64,000 nucleotides of DNA from Euclidia mi (lineage: Eukaryota; Arthropoda; Insecta; Lepidoptera; Erebidae): contig OX123186.2 of the NCBI GenBank assembly GCA_944739405.2, positions 10,128,995 through 10,192,994 on the forward strand, in the 5' to 3' direction. Every line of letters begins with the position of its first letter. The stretch's first letter is position 1. The translations under genes and the position numbers were made by a program. A model generated the notes under the pieces. The model did no database searches. It had not been told where the DNA came from and saw nothing but the letters and a program-made list of their open reading frames with translations. This document shows, one piece after another, positions 35,105 to 47,149 of this stretch.

Positions 35105-35485
35105 AAGAGGCAACTATCGCCTAGTGGGCAGACCAACAGACATAAGGTCGTGGATACAAACCCACGGCGCGCAACACTACACAATATTTATCGAAGTTAT
35201 GTGTATATTGAGGGTCTTGGGTTAGAATCCACGGCACGCACCAATGACTTTTCGAAGTTAAGTGCGTATTACATTGTTAATTATCGCTTGCTTATCGGTG
35301 AAGGAAAACATCGTGAGGAATTCTGCATGTCTGAGAGTTCTCCATAATGTTCTCGAAAGACATGTGAAGTCTGCCAACCCGCACTTGGCCAGCGTCGTGG
35401 ACTATGGCCTTACCCTTCACATAGTGAGAAGAGGCCCGTACTCAGCAGTGGGACAGTATGCGGCTGATGATGATGATGATGATGT
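35105..35485 (+). mobile_element. tRNA-headed SINE family C2 with GATG tail
   Basis: The head is duplicated in part: two tRNA-like segments with agcggcacgca-type ends near 35165 and 35235. The body follows: acttttcgaagttaagtg, gagagttctccataatgttc, gccaacccgcacttggcc, agaagaggcccgtactca. The end is a (GATGAT) run. It shares its head with family C but has a different tail. Confidence 0.75.
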
Positions 35486-35487
35486 GC

Positions 35488-35600
35488 GTATTAAATTGTT
35501 ACTCATCGCTGGCATCGGTGAAGGACAACATGCAACAAAGAGTTCTCGTAAAAAATGTGGAGACCTCCATCCTGAACAGAAGAACGCAAGTGCCTAGTCG
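35488..35600 (+). mobile_element. SINE family C2 fragment
   Basis: Begins at gtgcgtattaaattgtta and contains ggtgaaggacaacatgcaa and gagacctccatcctgaac. It is a diverged piece placed directly after the GATG tail of the previous copy. Confidence 0.5.
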
Positions 35601-37669
35601 TGGAATAGCTAATACTCAGAGCTAATACTCAGTTAAGAACTGAATAAGTAATTGCATCTTTTGTCGATATCATGCCACAAGGATTGCAATAAAATTGTAA
35701 TCAATTCGTGACACAAATAATAAAACCATCGTCCCTTGAGCATAGAGCTCAACGCCTTCTAACTGAAATGTCAGAAACCTCCTTAGACTAAGGTCATTGT
35801 TCGAAATAGAAAATAAAAATCTGCTTTTATTATTGGCTCATTTCAAATTTGGATGCATTCTGTGATAAAGTTCAACAGCGCTCTTTGCTTTTTATTGATT
35901 CATTTCAAAGAACAATGGCAGAATTTGGTCTGGGTTTGTTGTGGCGACCTTAACCTTCATATGAACAAAACAAATTGTTTTTTTTCTACGATTTTTAATA
36001 TTTTCACTTTGTCTCGTTAAAGCTGGAGTATTTTATGATGATAAAAAGCATTCCAATTGATTAAGAATACTTTATTATTTGATTGTTGCCATAGACAATG
36101 GTGTGACAGGAATAGACGTGAGTGATACATCCGTATCGATTATTAAATAGGTAATCGATACGATCGACCTTTAAAGAGTTGGTTTGGTTTAAAATGCAGT
36201 TATTTAATATATATTCAACATTATATCATTAAGCTAATATTTTTGAAGCAAACCAACGTTTAAATCAAATAAAAACGTCACAGCATCGTTTTAAATTGTA
36301 TCGATTTCACATAAAATCTATTTAAAATGTGCAGCTCTGTTTTTGTCTTTGGCTGTGACAGTTAGATGCTACAAAATACTTCCGCGTTTTGATGTCAATC
36401 TGACATATGTTATTTGATAATTCAAACGTACCTACCTACATTGTTTAACTTTCATACTATAACTTTCCTTTTACCTACATTGTTCATTCTTAACTAAAAA
36501 TTCAAACACCGATATCTTCTTTTTCCATCTTTCCTGAGTGAAAATAGAATCATTTATAGACTCTGTTACTTACGCCAATTTTTTTGATATATTTTTTATT
36601 ACTGTTCGCTTCAATTTAATTTCAGACATTTTGATGTATGGAGATCTGCCATTGTCCTTTAGGTGTATTTAGTTAAAAAGTGCATAAGCGCAGATTTTCA
36701 AATGCAGGTACCACTATATGGGTTAACAAGTAACTTTACTTTTATGCTTTAACCTGCCGACATACGTCTGAAACGTTTAATATAAAACATTGTTTACTGT
36801 ATCATTGTAGATACAGGACAGACGATAAAAACACAAACAATGTTATTTATCGTCCATACATATTTATCATCGGTGTAGCTGTAACAATAAACAGGGAGCA
36901 GTAAGAGATACAGTAACAAAGGGTTAGCACTTGGCATGGATCGGCGGCGCTACAAGCTATCCACTGCGCTTCGTAAACATTGAACTGCACTGATTAGTTA
37001 ACAGATGCGACATTTAGTTCGTAGGCAGGAAAGAAAAATAGTGTATCCTCGGTGATACAATTATTAACAAATCTACTTGTTAAAACATTTAATGAAATAG
37101 ACGATTTTTGCGACGTGGATACAAAAATAAGTCACCCGTGCATTGCTAACTATAAAATTTGGCCTCATGAACGTAATATGAACACTATTAAAGCTGAAAA
37201 GACCGACAGACATAATGTAGTTTTTTGTAATAAATAAAAAGCGATTGTTGATTTCCATATGGGTGCCATAAAATTATTCTTAAATAAAAAAAATATCTAC
37301 TTATTCTCTACCTTATCATAAAGACGGTAAAACAGTGAAAGGAGCCAATGAAGAGCAATTTTTTTGAGCATGTTTCATTTATTTCCCCTTTAATATCTGT
37401 GATTACAGTCTGATCGTGACTAAAGTGCTTCTCCAAGCTGGAAATAAAGATCTTACACACCTGAGGATAGGCAAGGTGCCAAGTAACTGCTTAGAAAACA
37501 AGGGTGCGAATAATGCTCCAAGGATAATTCGTTTTTGTTATGGATTAATAAAGTCTAGGCCACAGTGCACATATTTTGCTGCTTTTTTGGTATTCGAATA
37601 ATGCTGCAGAATCTTTTTGTGTTACTAAAATGTGCAAATTGAGTTTTTAATTTATTTATTATATATATT
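35601..37669. other. non-coding, nothing recognised
   Basis: About 2 kb, AT-rich. Small frames at 37052-37258 overlap on both strands and are not supported. Confidence 0.4.
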
Positions 37670-37670
37670 A

Positions 37671-37948
37671 TCACGCCAATATCCCCGAAGGGGTAGGCAG
37701 AGGTGTAATATTACACCCACATTTCGCCATGAATTTTTAGGTCCCACGTAATAGGGGGCGAGCCTATTGCCGTTACCGGGCACATCACCAGACTCCGGGC
37801 TGCTACTGAAAATTTCCTAACGGAAAAACCCAATAGCACTTTGCCCGACCCGGGAATCGAACCCGAGATCTCCCAATCCCACGCGCACATTTATGCCGCG
37901 AGACCAACGAGGCAGTCAAAAACCCAATAGCACTTAGCCCGACCCGGG
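37671..37948 (-). mobile_element. tRNA-derived SINE family A plus a duplicated scrap
   Basis: The minus-strand copy runs from its head at 37917 (gactgcctcgttggtc) to its tail at 37671 (ggcgtga). At 37919-37948 a short piece of the same SINE (aacccaatagcacttagccc) is repeated, so the head region was duplicated or a second copy was trimmed. Confidence 0.75.
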
Positions 37949-38985
37949 TTTGAGTTTTTCTATCAACTATTTAAACAACTAAAACAAAACGTTAATAAAA
38001 GTCACCGATTTTTACAATCGTAACTGCATAAGCCTCACATTAGGTACAATATTAACATTTCTGCCATCCTTTCTGCTTAGCCATCTAGTCTTTGGTCGTT
38101 TTATATTGGGTTTAACCGGGCGTCTCTACGCGCAATATATTTAGGCGAGTGTACCTTACAGGCCAACGCCCATCGCCTATCTGAAAGGCTATAAAACTAT
38201 TTTATGTATCTTTTGGAAATGTTCGAGATAACAGCTAATCTTCTCGTGTTTTCGCCATAGTTGCGTAGGTAGGATACTATCTGAGCTAGCTTTATTTTAT
38301 GTTAAAATAAATAGTACTTATCTATTGAATGTTTTATACTATGGGTTAGGATAATAAGTATGTGTATTAGTATTACATGTATGTAGCGTCAAAGTGTGAA
38401 AAAGAATCGGACATTTGTTTCTAGAAATATTTACTATATTACATTTATTCCTGGTTATCACTGAAGTTACTGAAAGAAACAGATAAATGATGCTCCGCAG
38501 ACAATGCAGTGAAAATATCAAAATGCGTAACTAATTAAAATATTTTTTCAGTTTTAAGGAGATCGCTCACTGTAAGATTAATGTGACAGAAAACTTCACA
38601 TTCATTTAATTAAAATTCTATATGACGGAGGATTTTGCAAACAATCAAATGACACAAAAAACGGAGACTCAAAACAACTACTTGTAAATCACAAAAAAAA
38701 TATTCTGTATTAGGATTCAAACCATAACACCTGACCCAGTTCTAAGCTGCGAGAAGACCACTCAAATCTTTAAGCAGTTTATTTTTTAATATTCATTGTC
38801 AAATAAGTTTACATCGGATGTTACTATCGCATAATTATTAACATGTAATTTCTGGCAACATGATAAATGAATAAATTAACTTTTTAATTCTTAAATCTCA
38901 TTGCGGTTGAACTATGATATGACCTCGTGACATTCATATTAAGTTTCGCGGTGATTTTACAACATTAACACGAAGTGGGTAATTA
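37949..38985. other. non-coding, nothing recognised
   Basis: AT-rich spacer. Confidence 0.4.
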
Positions 38986-39310
38986 CGTGTTATCGCACAG
39001 TTTATTTTGTTCACCTTATTATATTTTGTGATTGTCAGCTTTAAATAAAATTCAATCAATGTGTCGGTACGAAAATTTCATTATTAATGTGGGTTGAAGG
39101 TTCGGTACCTCCTAAAAATCAATATAATATTAGTATATTGTTATATAATTATTACACCACTACCTAATAGTAAAAACGAAGTGAGAATACATTGTATTCT
39201 ATTCAGCCCACATTAATAATGAAAATTTCGTACCGACACATTGTTTGAATTTTATTTTCATTTGATAATTACAAAATAAGGTAAACAAAATAAATAAAAG
39301 AGTAACGTGT
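38986..39310. mobile_element. foldback MITE with arms of about 110 bases
   Basis: The left arm (38986-39100) and right arm (39200-39310) are imperfect inverted copies. The best-paired core is aatgtgtcggtacgaaa to ttaatgtggg. The central 100 bases are unpaired and AT-rich. No transposase and no clear target duplication were seen. Confidence 0.65.
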
Positions 39311-40089
39311 AAGTGACTGGATAAGTCAACTTATTAGACAACACTCTATGTGATCTAAATAAATGATTTTGAGTTTGAGTTGAGTTTGAAAGTATAAAAA
39401 TTAAGTATTGGTGCTGTTTGAGTCAATTAGTTGTTAATTTGGGAAGTCTGTCGCAATACAGGAATTGTCATAATCTGGAGGTGTCTTTAAATGAATCAGT
39501 TCGGTCGTTTTTGAGTTTATAGCGTTCATATAGATAAACAGGACGAGATGGGGTCTTCATTTTATAATATTATGTATAAAATGAAGAATGCATATAATCA
39601 TGAACTTAGTTACAAATTTCCTTTCATACTAATAAGTATAATTAATTACTTGATTTTCCCCAAAATTCAATCAGGCCGTTTATACCGGCAAATTGAATGT
39701 CTCCCAATGAATCTTAGTAATGCTCATCCATTATGTCAAAGATTAATGATAATAAGAAGGGACGAATCAATCAATATTTTTTCTTTATTGAATTCAAGTC
39801 ATTTATAATCCTTATCGCGTTTAGGGACCACATTAACCTTGCAAGGGATTTGGCTATACTATTGTGAGACTTAAGTAACGTAACTTTTTACGGTTTTTGG
39901 GTTTTATTTTGGATGGTAGGCAGTTTTAGAGACGAAGGAAAAATATCAATTCGTTTAAATACAATAGTAAAAATACACTATAGAATATTTTTCAAGACGT
40001 CTCTTGCTTTAAAAATAATACATTTGTTGTTACAGGCTGCTCTTAACGTTTTGAAAACATAAAAATATTCAAAATGCCGAAATAGTTTG
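39311..40089. other. non-coding, nothing recognised
   Basis: AT-rich. The 86-codon frame at 39548-39808 has no features. Confidence 0.4.
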
Positions 40090-40450
40090 TTTCTTAGATT
40101 TTACTAGACTGTACCCGCCCCCGTGGGATGTTTTCCCCCTTAGGACAATTTCTAAAAAGCCTCTGTTGGTGCTCCTCTACACTCCTCAAGGAACATACAT
40201 GCCAAATTGTTTCTAACGACCAGGAGTTTCAGGTGTGGCTTGTCTGTTGGTCAGCCAGTAACGCAAGAATTTTATATTTATGCTGATTGCATAAATATAA
40301 AATTCTTGCGTTACTGACTGGACTTGCAGGTCCTGCCAATAAGATTCACCATAAATAGAATTAGTCATAACGCAATAATTTTATATAGGTATGTACACAG
40401 ATTGCATCTGCGGATCCAGCCTATAAGTTTCACCATAAATGGAACTAGTC
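40090..40450 (+). repeat. interspersed repeat with a duplicated end
   Basis: Starts near gtacccgcccccgtggga. Its 3' part occurs twice, at about 40258-40360 and 40366-40450. Shared parts are taacgcaa.aattttata, agattgcat, and ttcaccataaat.gaa.tagtc. The first unit carries the large palindrome at 40256-40316 and the second does not. Confidence 0.5.
40256..40316. repeat. perfect inverted repeat, 28-bp arms, 5-base loop
   Basis: The left arm 40256-40283 is the exact reverse complement of 40289-40316, with loop tgatt. Both arms contain cgcaagaattttatattta or its complement. Confidence 0.93.
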
Positions 40451-40579
40451 AAATGAATTACTATTTTTAAACAAGGTACTTACTTCCATGCCAATCCATG
40501 GACAAAAAACATTCAGTCTCGAAAACACATTATCTTGTAGATGACACAAAGTGTATTACAGGCAGTGAACGCATAGTAG

Positions 40580-40762
40580 ACACCTAGAACTACTAGACTG
40601 CTATGAAGAGGGCATCGGTATCGAACCCAAGGCGCACACCACTGACTTTCGAAGTTAAATGTGTAATTATCGTGAGGAATCCTGGTCCATGCCTGAGGGT
40701 TCTTCATAATGTTCTCAAAAGACATGTAAAGTCCACCAACCCACACTTAGTAAGCGTGGTGA
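40580..40762 (+). mobile_element. SINE family C2, degraded
   Basis: Contains a box-B-like ggtatcgaaccc, then ctgactttcgaagttaaa, then gagggttcttcataatgttc and gtccaccaacccacactta. It is the C2 body without its 3' tail. Confidence 0.6.
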
Positions 40763-40919
40763 CCTAACTTCTCAGTTAGTTAGTTCTTATAGTTTATACA
40801 GCGCTGGTGTTAATAACTAGATAAGTAAAAACCTCACTTATCGATATCGAGTTGCAATAAAATTACTAATAAATAGAACAATGTAATCAACGTAATCAGA
40901 AGTATATAATTATGCAGTC

Positions 40920-41390
40920 AATCGCGGCTGTCATCAACATATTTGACAGTCATGGAGACTCAGTACCTACAAAGAGCTCAGTACCTACAAAGAGCTCAGA
41001 TATTTACATAGAGACGCATTTCCCATGGGCGCTCTGAAGACAAACATTCTGTGACCCGAATTGCCGCTTGGCGGCGTGGCAGTCGCGCTGTGACAGCTAT
41101 GTCTACAAGAGCAAGAGAGACAAACGTTCCTCCTGTGTATCTTAACTACGAGAGCAAGAGAGACGGAGAACGACGCCAGCGCCGCCAACGGCACCAACTA
41201 CGAACTAAACTGGAGACAGTTTCCACTAGGAATCGGCACACGAAATCCTTAAGAACTGCGTTTCTATGTAAATCTGTATTGATTGGTTCCTATGAATAAA
41301 CTGACACTAGTCTAAAACATGGAACATTGCTATTCCTTTGGGTTTCAGAGGTCAGACAGGCAATCGCGCTGTGGAAAAGCTAATAATCAG
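40920..41390 (+). mobile_element. SINE family C, 3' part split by a small insertion
   Basis: The SINE reads gcggctgtcatcaacat up to about 40980, and resumes at about 41288 with gaataaactgacactagt and gaggtcagacaggcaatcg. The intact order is visible at 60075-60443 on the other strand. The interruption is the segment 40982-41287. Confidence 0.6.
40982..41287. mobile_element. small MITE-like insert in SINE C
   Basis: Its ends hold tttacatagagacgca at the left and, read inward from the right, tttacatagaaacgca. These are inverted repeats of about 16 bases with one mismatch. The interior is GC-rich with gagcaagagagac twice. An 18-base stretch (agtacctacaaagagctc) is repeated in tandem at its left border. 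Target duplication unclear. Confidence 0.45.
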
Positions 41391-41749
41391 TCAAGACTAT
41401 AATTATTGTAAGTGTGCTGCAGGCTGCAACTATGAATACGCTAGAACCGGCTAGGAGGATGACAAAGAGAAGTACCATGTGATAATCGAGCTCAAGATTC
41501 TGGGGACAGTGCTTTAGCACTCGTTCTTTAGAACCGGACGTCGACAACTTAAAATATTCATTTAAGCAAAAAAAAAAACAATCAAGTTGAGTTTCACACA
41601 TTTTACATGGCCGCATGATGTTATTTTTTATGTTGTTGTACCGGTCTACTTTTAGCAAAAACCCAAACATACATTAGAATCCATACTTAACAAAAAATTC
41701 ATGTTCTATGAATCTTCGTAATTATTGGTATTTTACCAGACTCAAACAA

Positions 41750-42037
41750 TCTATACATATAAATAAAATTGGAGTGTCTGTTTGTAATATTAAAATAACC
41801 GCTTCTAAATTAAATGCATATGGAGGTATACATGGTACATATACCAAAATGACATTTGTTACAATTTTTGTCTGTCTGTCTGCTTGTTTTCGCTAATCTC
41901 TAAACGGCTAGACCGATATTGACGGGATCCTCACTGCTCGATAGCCGATATACCAAGGGGTAACTTAGTATCTAAATTAACTGTGTACGCGAAGTAGTTC
42001 CCTCAGGACGCGGGTGAAACCAAGGAAATCAGATAGT
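41750..42037 (+). mobile_element. Helitron-like non-autonomous element
   Basis: Starts tctatacatataaataaa after an A, as Helitrons insert between A and T. It then reads ttggagtgtctgtttgtaat and ends near cagatagt. The opening matches a lepidopteran family commonly classed as Helitron. The end is degenerate (CTAGT expected). Old copy; class moderately certain. Confidence 0.4.
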
Positions 42038-42811
42038 AAATAATCTAATAAAGAAATAGTTTTGCACGCACTTACATACACACAAACAATTACCGTTACA
42101 CGCACACACTGAAAGAACCTGCTCGTCAGTACAATGACTCGTAACGCTATCGCCGTGATTCCCGAAAGCCAGAATCGACGCTAACCATCAAGTGCAATGA
42201 TGCTTAAGATCCCAGATGTTTATCTTGTGGCGAATAAGGAAGGAGAATACAAGGCCACGAATATGTTCTATAACTCCCGAAGGGTACGAAAGAAGAATGA
42301 CGTAATGAGTAGACAACATTTTGTGCTTTGATATTTCACAAAGGCAAATCTTAGATAGATATTTATTTCTCTTAAAGTTTTCGGCCAGTTATGTATGCTG
42401 ATGATGATGAGAGGTAAGTACTTATTCCAGACTATCAAGCAATCCACAGCAGCAGTATGGTCAGTTTTCGGGATCAAATACATACCTGGCGAAAACTGAC
42501 TTTATCTATAGTCAAGCTGTCCTCTAAGATGTTAATGTAATTATGAATATTTCAGAGACATATCTCGCGCTAAGTATGAATCCTTTCATACGGGCAATTT
42601 ACAAATATTGAAATAACGAACATGAAAGGCACTCAGATTTATAACAAGATTATAAAAACAAAGAAGTTTAAAAAGTTAATTTACTTCCCATATCGCAAAT
42701 AAAAAAAGCGTTGTGCCCTGTGGGAAACCAATCATTGACACGCTCTAGTAGAGGCGAGTGGAAAACCATTATTACATCATGCATGATTTAATTATATTAT
42801 ATTCATAAGGC
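42038..42811. other. non-coding, nothing recognised
   Basis: AT-rich spacer. Confidence 0.4.
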
Positions 42812-43122
42812 AACGATAGCTGCGTGGAGAGACCGACAGATTGCTACGCAGAGGGTCTCGGGTTCGCATCCACGGCACGCACCAATGACTTTTCGGAGTT
42901 AAGTGCGTATTAAATTATTAATTATCGCTTGCTAAACGGTGAAGGAAACATTGTAAAAACAGTGCATGTCTGAGAGTTCTCCATAATGTTCTCGAAAGAC
43001 ATGTGAAGTCTGCCAACCCGCACTTGACCAGCGTGGTGGGCTATGGTCTTACCCTTTTCATAGTGAGAAGAGGCCCGTGCCTAGCAGTGGGACAGTATAA
43101 AGGGCTGATGATGATGATGATA
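42812..43122 (+). mobile_element. tRNA-headed SINE family C2, nearly complete
   Basis: Head with aacgatagctgcgtggag and box B-like gggttcgcatcc, then the body acttttcggagttaagtg and gccaacccgcacttgacc. It ends cagtataaagggctgatg with a GATG run. A LINE fragment follows immediately. Confidence 0.78.
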
Positions 43123-43142
43123 TTCATATTATTATTATTGTT

Positions 43143-43490
43143 CTCGAAGGTAAAAGAAGATATAGTGACAACCATTGAGAAAGGTATGCTAAGATGGTTT
43201 GGACACATGGAGAGGATGGATGACGAAAGACTGATCAAGAAGTTGTATAAGTCAAGTGTGAATGGGATAGGAGGAAGGGGAAGACCTAGACGGACGTTCT
43301 CGTACCAGATTGGAGACATCCTAAAAAAAGGACAGGTTAAAAGTACCCTTAACCGAAGAGCATGCATGAGAAATTTGATGGGAGTGAATGAAGCAAGAGA
43401 GATATGTCAGGATCGTTGCAAATGGCGTTCCGTAGTCTCTGCCTACCCCTCCGGGAAACAGGCGTGAATCTATGTATGTATGTATGTTCT
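43143..43490 (+). pseudogene. RTE-like LINE: ORF2 C-terminal end and 3' tail
   Basis: An open stretch of about 108 codons (43143-43467) ends at its own TGA. It contains MLRWFGHMERMDDERL, then RGRPRRTFSYQIGD, then ACMRNLMGVNEAREICQDR, and closes SAYPSGKQA. This motif order is typical of the last part of RTE-type LINE ORF2 proteins. After the stop come a few bases and a (TATG)n tail. The fragment is 5'-truncated, as LINE copies usually are, and its remaining frame is unbroken. Its last 40 bases (ctctgcctacccctccgg, caggcgtga, tatgtatg) are the same as the tail of SINE family A. The fragment is flanked on both sides by SINE C2 copies. Confidence 0.8.
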
Positions 43491-43618
43491 CGAAAGACTT
43501 GTGAAGTCTGCCAACCCGCACTTGGCCAGCGTGGTAGACTAAGGCCTTACCCTTCTCATAGTGAGAAGAGGCAAGTGCCAAGTAGTGGGACAGTATAAAG
43601 GGCTGATGATGATGATGT
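43489..43618 (+). mobile_element. SINE family C2, 3' part
   Basis: Starts at ttctcgaaagacttgtgaag directly after the LINE tail, runs through gccaacccgcacttggcc, and ends cagtataaagggctgatg with a GATG run. Confidence 0.7.
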
Positions 43619-45639
43619 TTATTATGATGTCTATATAACTTATCATTTAAACACAAATAAGGCAGCAACTTCAAAAAATCGTTTAGTCATACATAATATA
43701 CCAAATTTAGATTAGTTATGGTATTAAATGATCAGCAAAATAAAACCTACTACTGATCAAACTCTAATCACAATAAAATCACCTAATTTCAATACATCCC
43801 ACGCGACTTTCAATATTCACAACACAAAAGCCAAATGAAGAGTTACGAAAACAACACAAAATAATACTAAAACGAAAATAATTAACCGCTATTCATTCAA
43901 ATTTAATCAGCCATCTCATTACTGGGACGGTGGTTAACCGACCAATGTAAAGTGTTGTTTATCTAAACATGGATCTGTAGTCTGTACTAGCTGAGTGGCG
44001 TGCGGTCATCTCGGTGTTACAAACAGATTGCTTTTTGCTTTGGTCGCATATTTGGTTCGGTAAGATCGCTTCGTGGTTGCAAATAGTAGGATGTACGAAT
44101 ATTTTGTACATTTTGGATCTGGTAATAAATTAAAATGACTAGTGGAAACACTTATAATTATGTTTTTAGTATACTATACATTATTTATATACCTACTATT
44201 GCAGCATGAAAAAAGTTACGTTCCATTAGGCACATAACTTACACCATTTTTAATGTTTAAATTACGAACTGTCTATTTTATTTTATTTTATTTATTTTTA
44301 TCTTGTTGGAGGAAGGCTTACAGACTAATTACAAACTTAAGTATTACAATATCAAATAATAATTTTGCTAATAACAAGCCTCCGCAAATAAAATGCTCAA
44401 ACTCTGAACGCTGTTGTCAATTAATGCCTCATAAAGCTTAGTATAGTGCCATAATATTCTTTACGGCAGACAGGTATGACTGTATTGAGGACTCTCACTC
44501 ATCAATACTTTTTAGTATACTATTTGACTGCATAGTATAATGTAGTAGTGTGCTCAAGCGGCTTCCTCACTCTTCCTTTTAAACACAGCAGCGACTGTTC
44601 AAGTTTCGATCCCGTTCGGGATAATTTACTCGTAGTTTTGTAGACGGACAGTCATTTTAAGTCTTGGTCTAAAGGTATTATACTTCTTGTAAGTTCCTCC
44701 ATAACTCAAAATGTGTTTCAAATATATTTCCAGAGCGGGCGATAAGAAAACAACCGCATCCAAGAGCTATTTTTCTATTCCCAGTTAATCGGTTTCCCTT
44801 TCCTCACTATTTACATTTTAATCACCTGTTTACAAGCAACAAAATTAATTTCAAATTAACCGTGTGCTACGAAATTCAATTATGTTGATAGCTAATTAAA
44901 ATTTTCATAATGTTTGCACCTTACTCTGTTGACCTTACCAAAAATATTTCAGATTATTTTTGGCAAAAATGTATTTATAACCTAATTTATGTTGCATTGA
45001 AATGATACAATGCGATGAACGGTTATGCTATAATTATAACTTTCCTAGTAACCTTGTTTTGCTATCTATGGTTAAAATATACTGGAATAAACTAACGCGG
45101 TCTGTATACATTAAAAAGTATTTGTTGTCAGGAATAAGTACCTATTAAAGCACTTAAAATAAGTACCCATGCGATTACCATCCTTCTACAAGTATCGTGT
45201 AGTAGATATAATGCTGAAGATCCAAATAAATCAGCATAACTTAGTAGAGTATTTGAAAATAAAATACTTTGCAACATTCACGACGAAGTAACGCAATTAA
45301 AATATGAAACACTATTTCTCATTGCACTCGCAAGTTCAAAATAGTTCGTTCAAAGAGTTTCGTCGTTCACATAAAGCGGAACGATTTGGGCGGGTCCGTT
45401 TTCCTTTCGCCCTTCGCTGTAGGAAATTGCTGCCATACATAGATGTTTATCAGGATTCACCTCTTAGCTTTTGCGACGTTGTTTCTTCCGGTAGCACAAA
45501 AATATTGTGTACTATTTCATGTTCATTCTCTTCATCTGCTTAGTTTACTGTCCTTTGATTGGTATTCACGTAAAATGATTGGGACTTAAATGCAAGACTG
45601 AATTGATTTTATTTATTTGAAAGTCTAGTATCTAATGTA
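43619..45639. other. non-coding, nothing recognised
   Basis: About 2 kb. The segment 45340-45500 is less AT-rich than its surroundings, but the 79-codon frame there has no recognisable domain or splice sites. Confidence 0.35.
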
Positions 45640-45672
45640 CATACATACATACATAGACTCACGCCTGTTCCC
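45640..45672 (-). repeat. tail fragment of the RTE-like LINE or SINE A
   Basis: (CATA)n, then gactcacgcctgttccccc, is the reverse of the LINE end at 43450-43485. Confidence 0.5.
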
Positions 45673-45758
45673 CCGAACAGTCCCGTACGGTATATCGAAT
45701 TACCCTTGAACGATTTCGATGCCAATTGCTATCGGTAAAGGATTATTTAGTTCAAGCG

Positions 45759-45900
45759 TGTTGCGGCGAACCATGACATCGGCAAATCTTGGTATCGGCC
45801 AACCATTCATTCTTTGTAGCGTTATTCGGCGAAACGTGCTGTCGCTAAATAATGGTATCGACTAATAGTTTTTTCGTATTACCGTTCGTCGGTGAACCAT
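45759..45900 (+). repeat. degenerate tandem repeat, 63-base period
   Basis: cggcgaa at 45764, cggcgaa at 45827 and cggtgaa at 45890 are spaced by exactly 63 bases. cggcaaat at 45780 and cgctaaat at 45843 have the same spacing. About 2.3 diverged copies. Confidence 0.55.
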
Positions 45901-47140
45901 ACTTCTTATTGGGACATTTTGTTTGCCAGAGCCTCGTCCGTTGATCGGCAGGTGCACCACTTGCAGGTGAGGTTGGCTTGGGACCCTATGTTCTTGGTGG
46001 GAACCCTATGCACCCACATATCTAATGTTGATTTTGAAATAGGTTTTGATGCAGTGGTAGTTTAACTAACCGAGGCCTTTAAATTTCACAAACTTATTGG
46101 CAACGTTGTAACATATCTCAACGTTCTTAATTGTATGAAACGATGATTTAAAATGGTACAATGATACTGCGCGCATGCCTGCACTCAATCAGTCTGCAGG
46201 TACACAGCACAACTACAACGCAACCAAAAAGCTACAACACATTTTATAAGAACCACAACGCAACCGTTACAAGCCGCTGTCCAACTATTTACACGTTACC
46301 ACAGCTTGACGTTGTTTGTGTGCGATGATGCCATGGTGGTATGGTTGAGGTTCAAACCAGGCGTTAGACTATTTACTTGAGAGTTTTGGTCAACCATTGC
46401 TTCAAAATCTTGAGTTAGTTACAGATAACGTACAGCCAAAACTATTAGGCGCATCAAGCTGAAATTTGGCATGTATGTTTCTTGGGGACCGTTAAGCTGC
46501 TTTAAGAAGGTAATCCCCAAAATTCTCACGGGATGAGGCAAAAAGTGTCTGTTTCATATTTCAAAATGAAAACACTTTTTCTACGAATAAAATATAACCG
46601 AAACGAAAACATAGACTTCTTTTTATATTTTTGTCTTTCTGTTTGTTAGTCGTAACCTCAGCAATGGCTCCACTGATTTTAATGAGATACTTTCTAGATG
46701 ACAAAAGCGGCTTATAAGGCTATAGGTATATAATCTTTATTTAATCTCTGAAAAATTAGCTTCGATGAAAAATAAAATTTGTCACAAATTAAGTAAGATT
46801 CGAAGATTCGTATGTAAAGCTCTTATAAGCCAAGTTACAGAACATGACGTAGGTATAAACGAGAGCATCGAATAGTAAAAAATAATGTGCGGGTGGCTTG
46901 AACTGTGAAAAATCTCCAACTCAATTATTACTAAAATAACTACTATAAAATTTTAAGGGCATCACGTTAAAATTATACCTACTTTAAAAGTAGTTATATT
47001 AAATTAAATTTCTTTTAGTAGATTTTTATTAAAAGTTATAAAGATAAAAATAAAAACTAGATTTAGAGTAATAAAGTTTGCTAAGCATAAGTTTATGAAC
47101 AGAATTTTAGATAAGAAAATCAACTTAGCCCCAGTACTGG
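45901..47140. other. non-coding, probably old repeat material
   Basis: Includes strings such as gaaatttggcatgtatg (46460), seen in many decayed insect repeats. No element boundaries can be drawn. Confidence 0.35.
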
Positions 47141-47149
47141 CTAATATCT

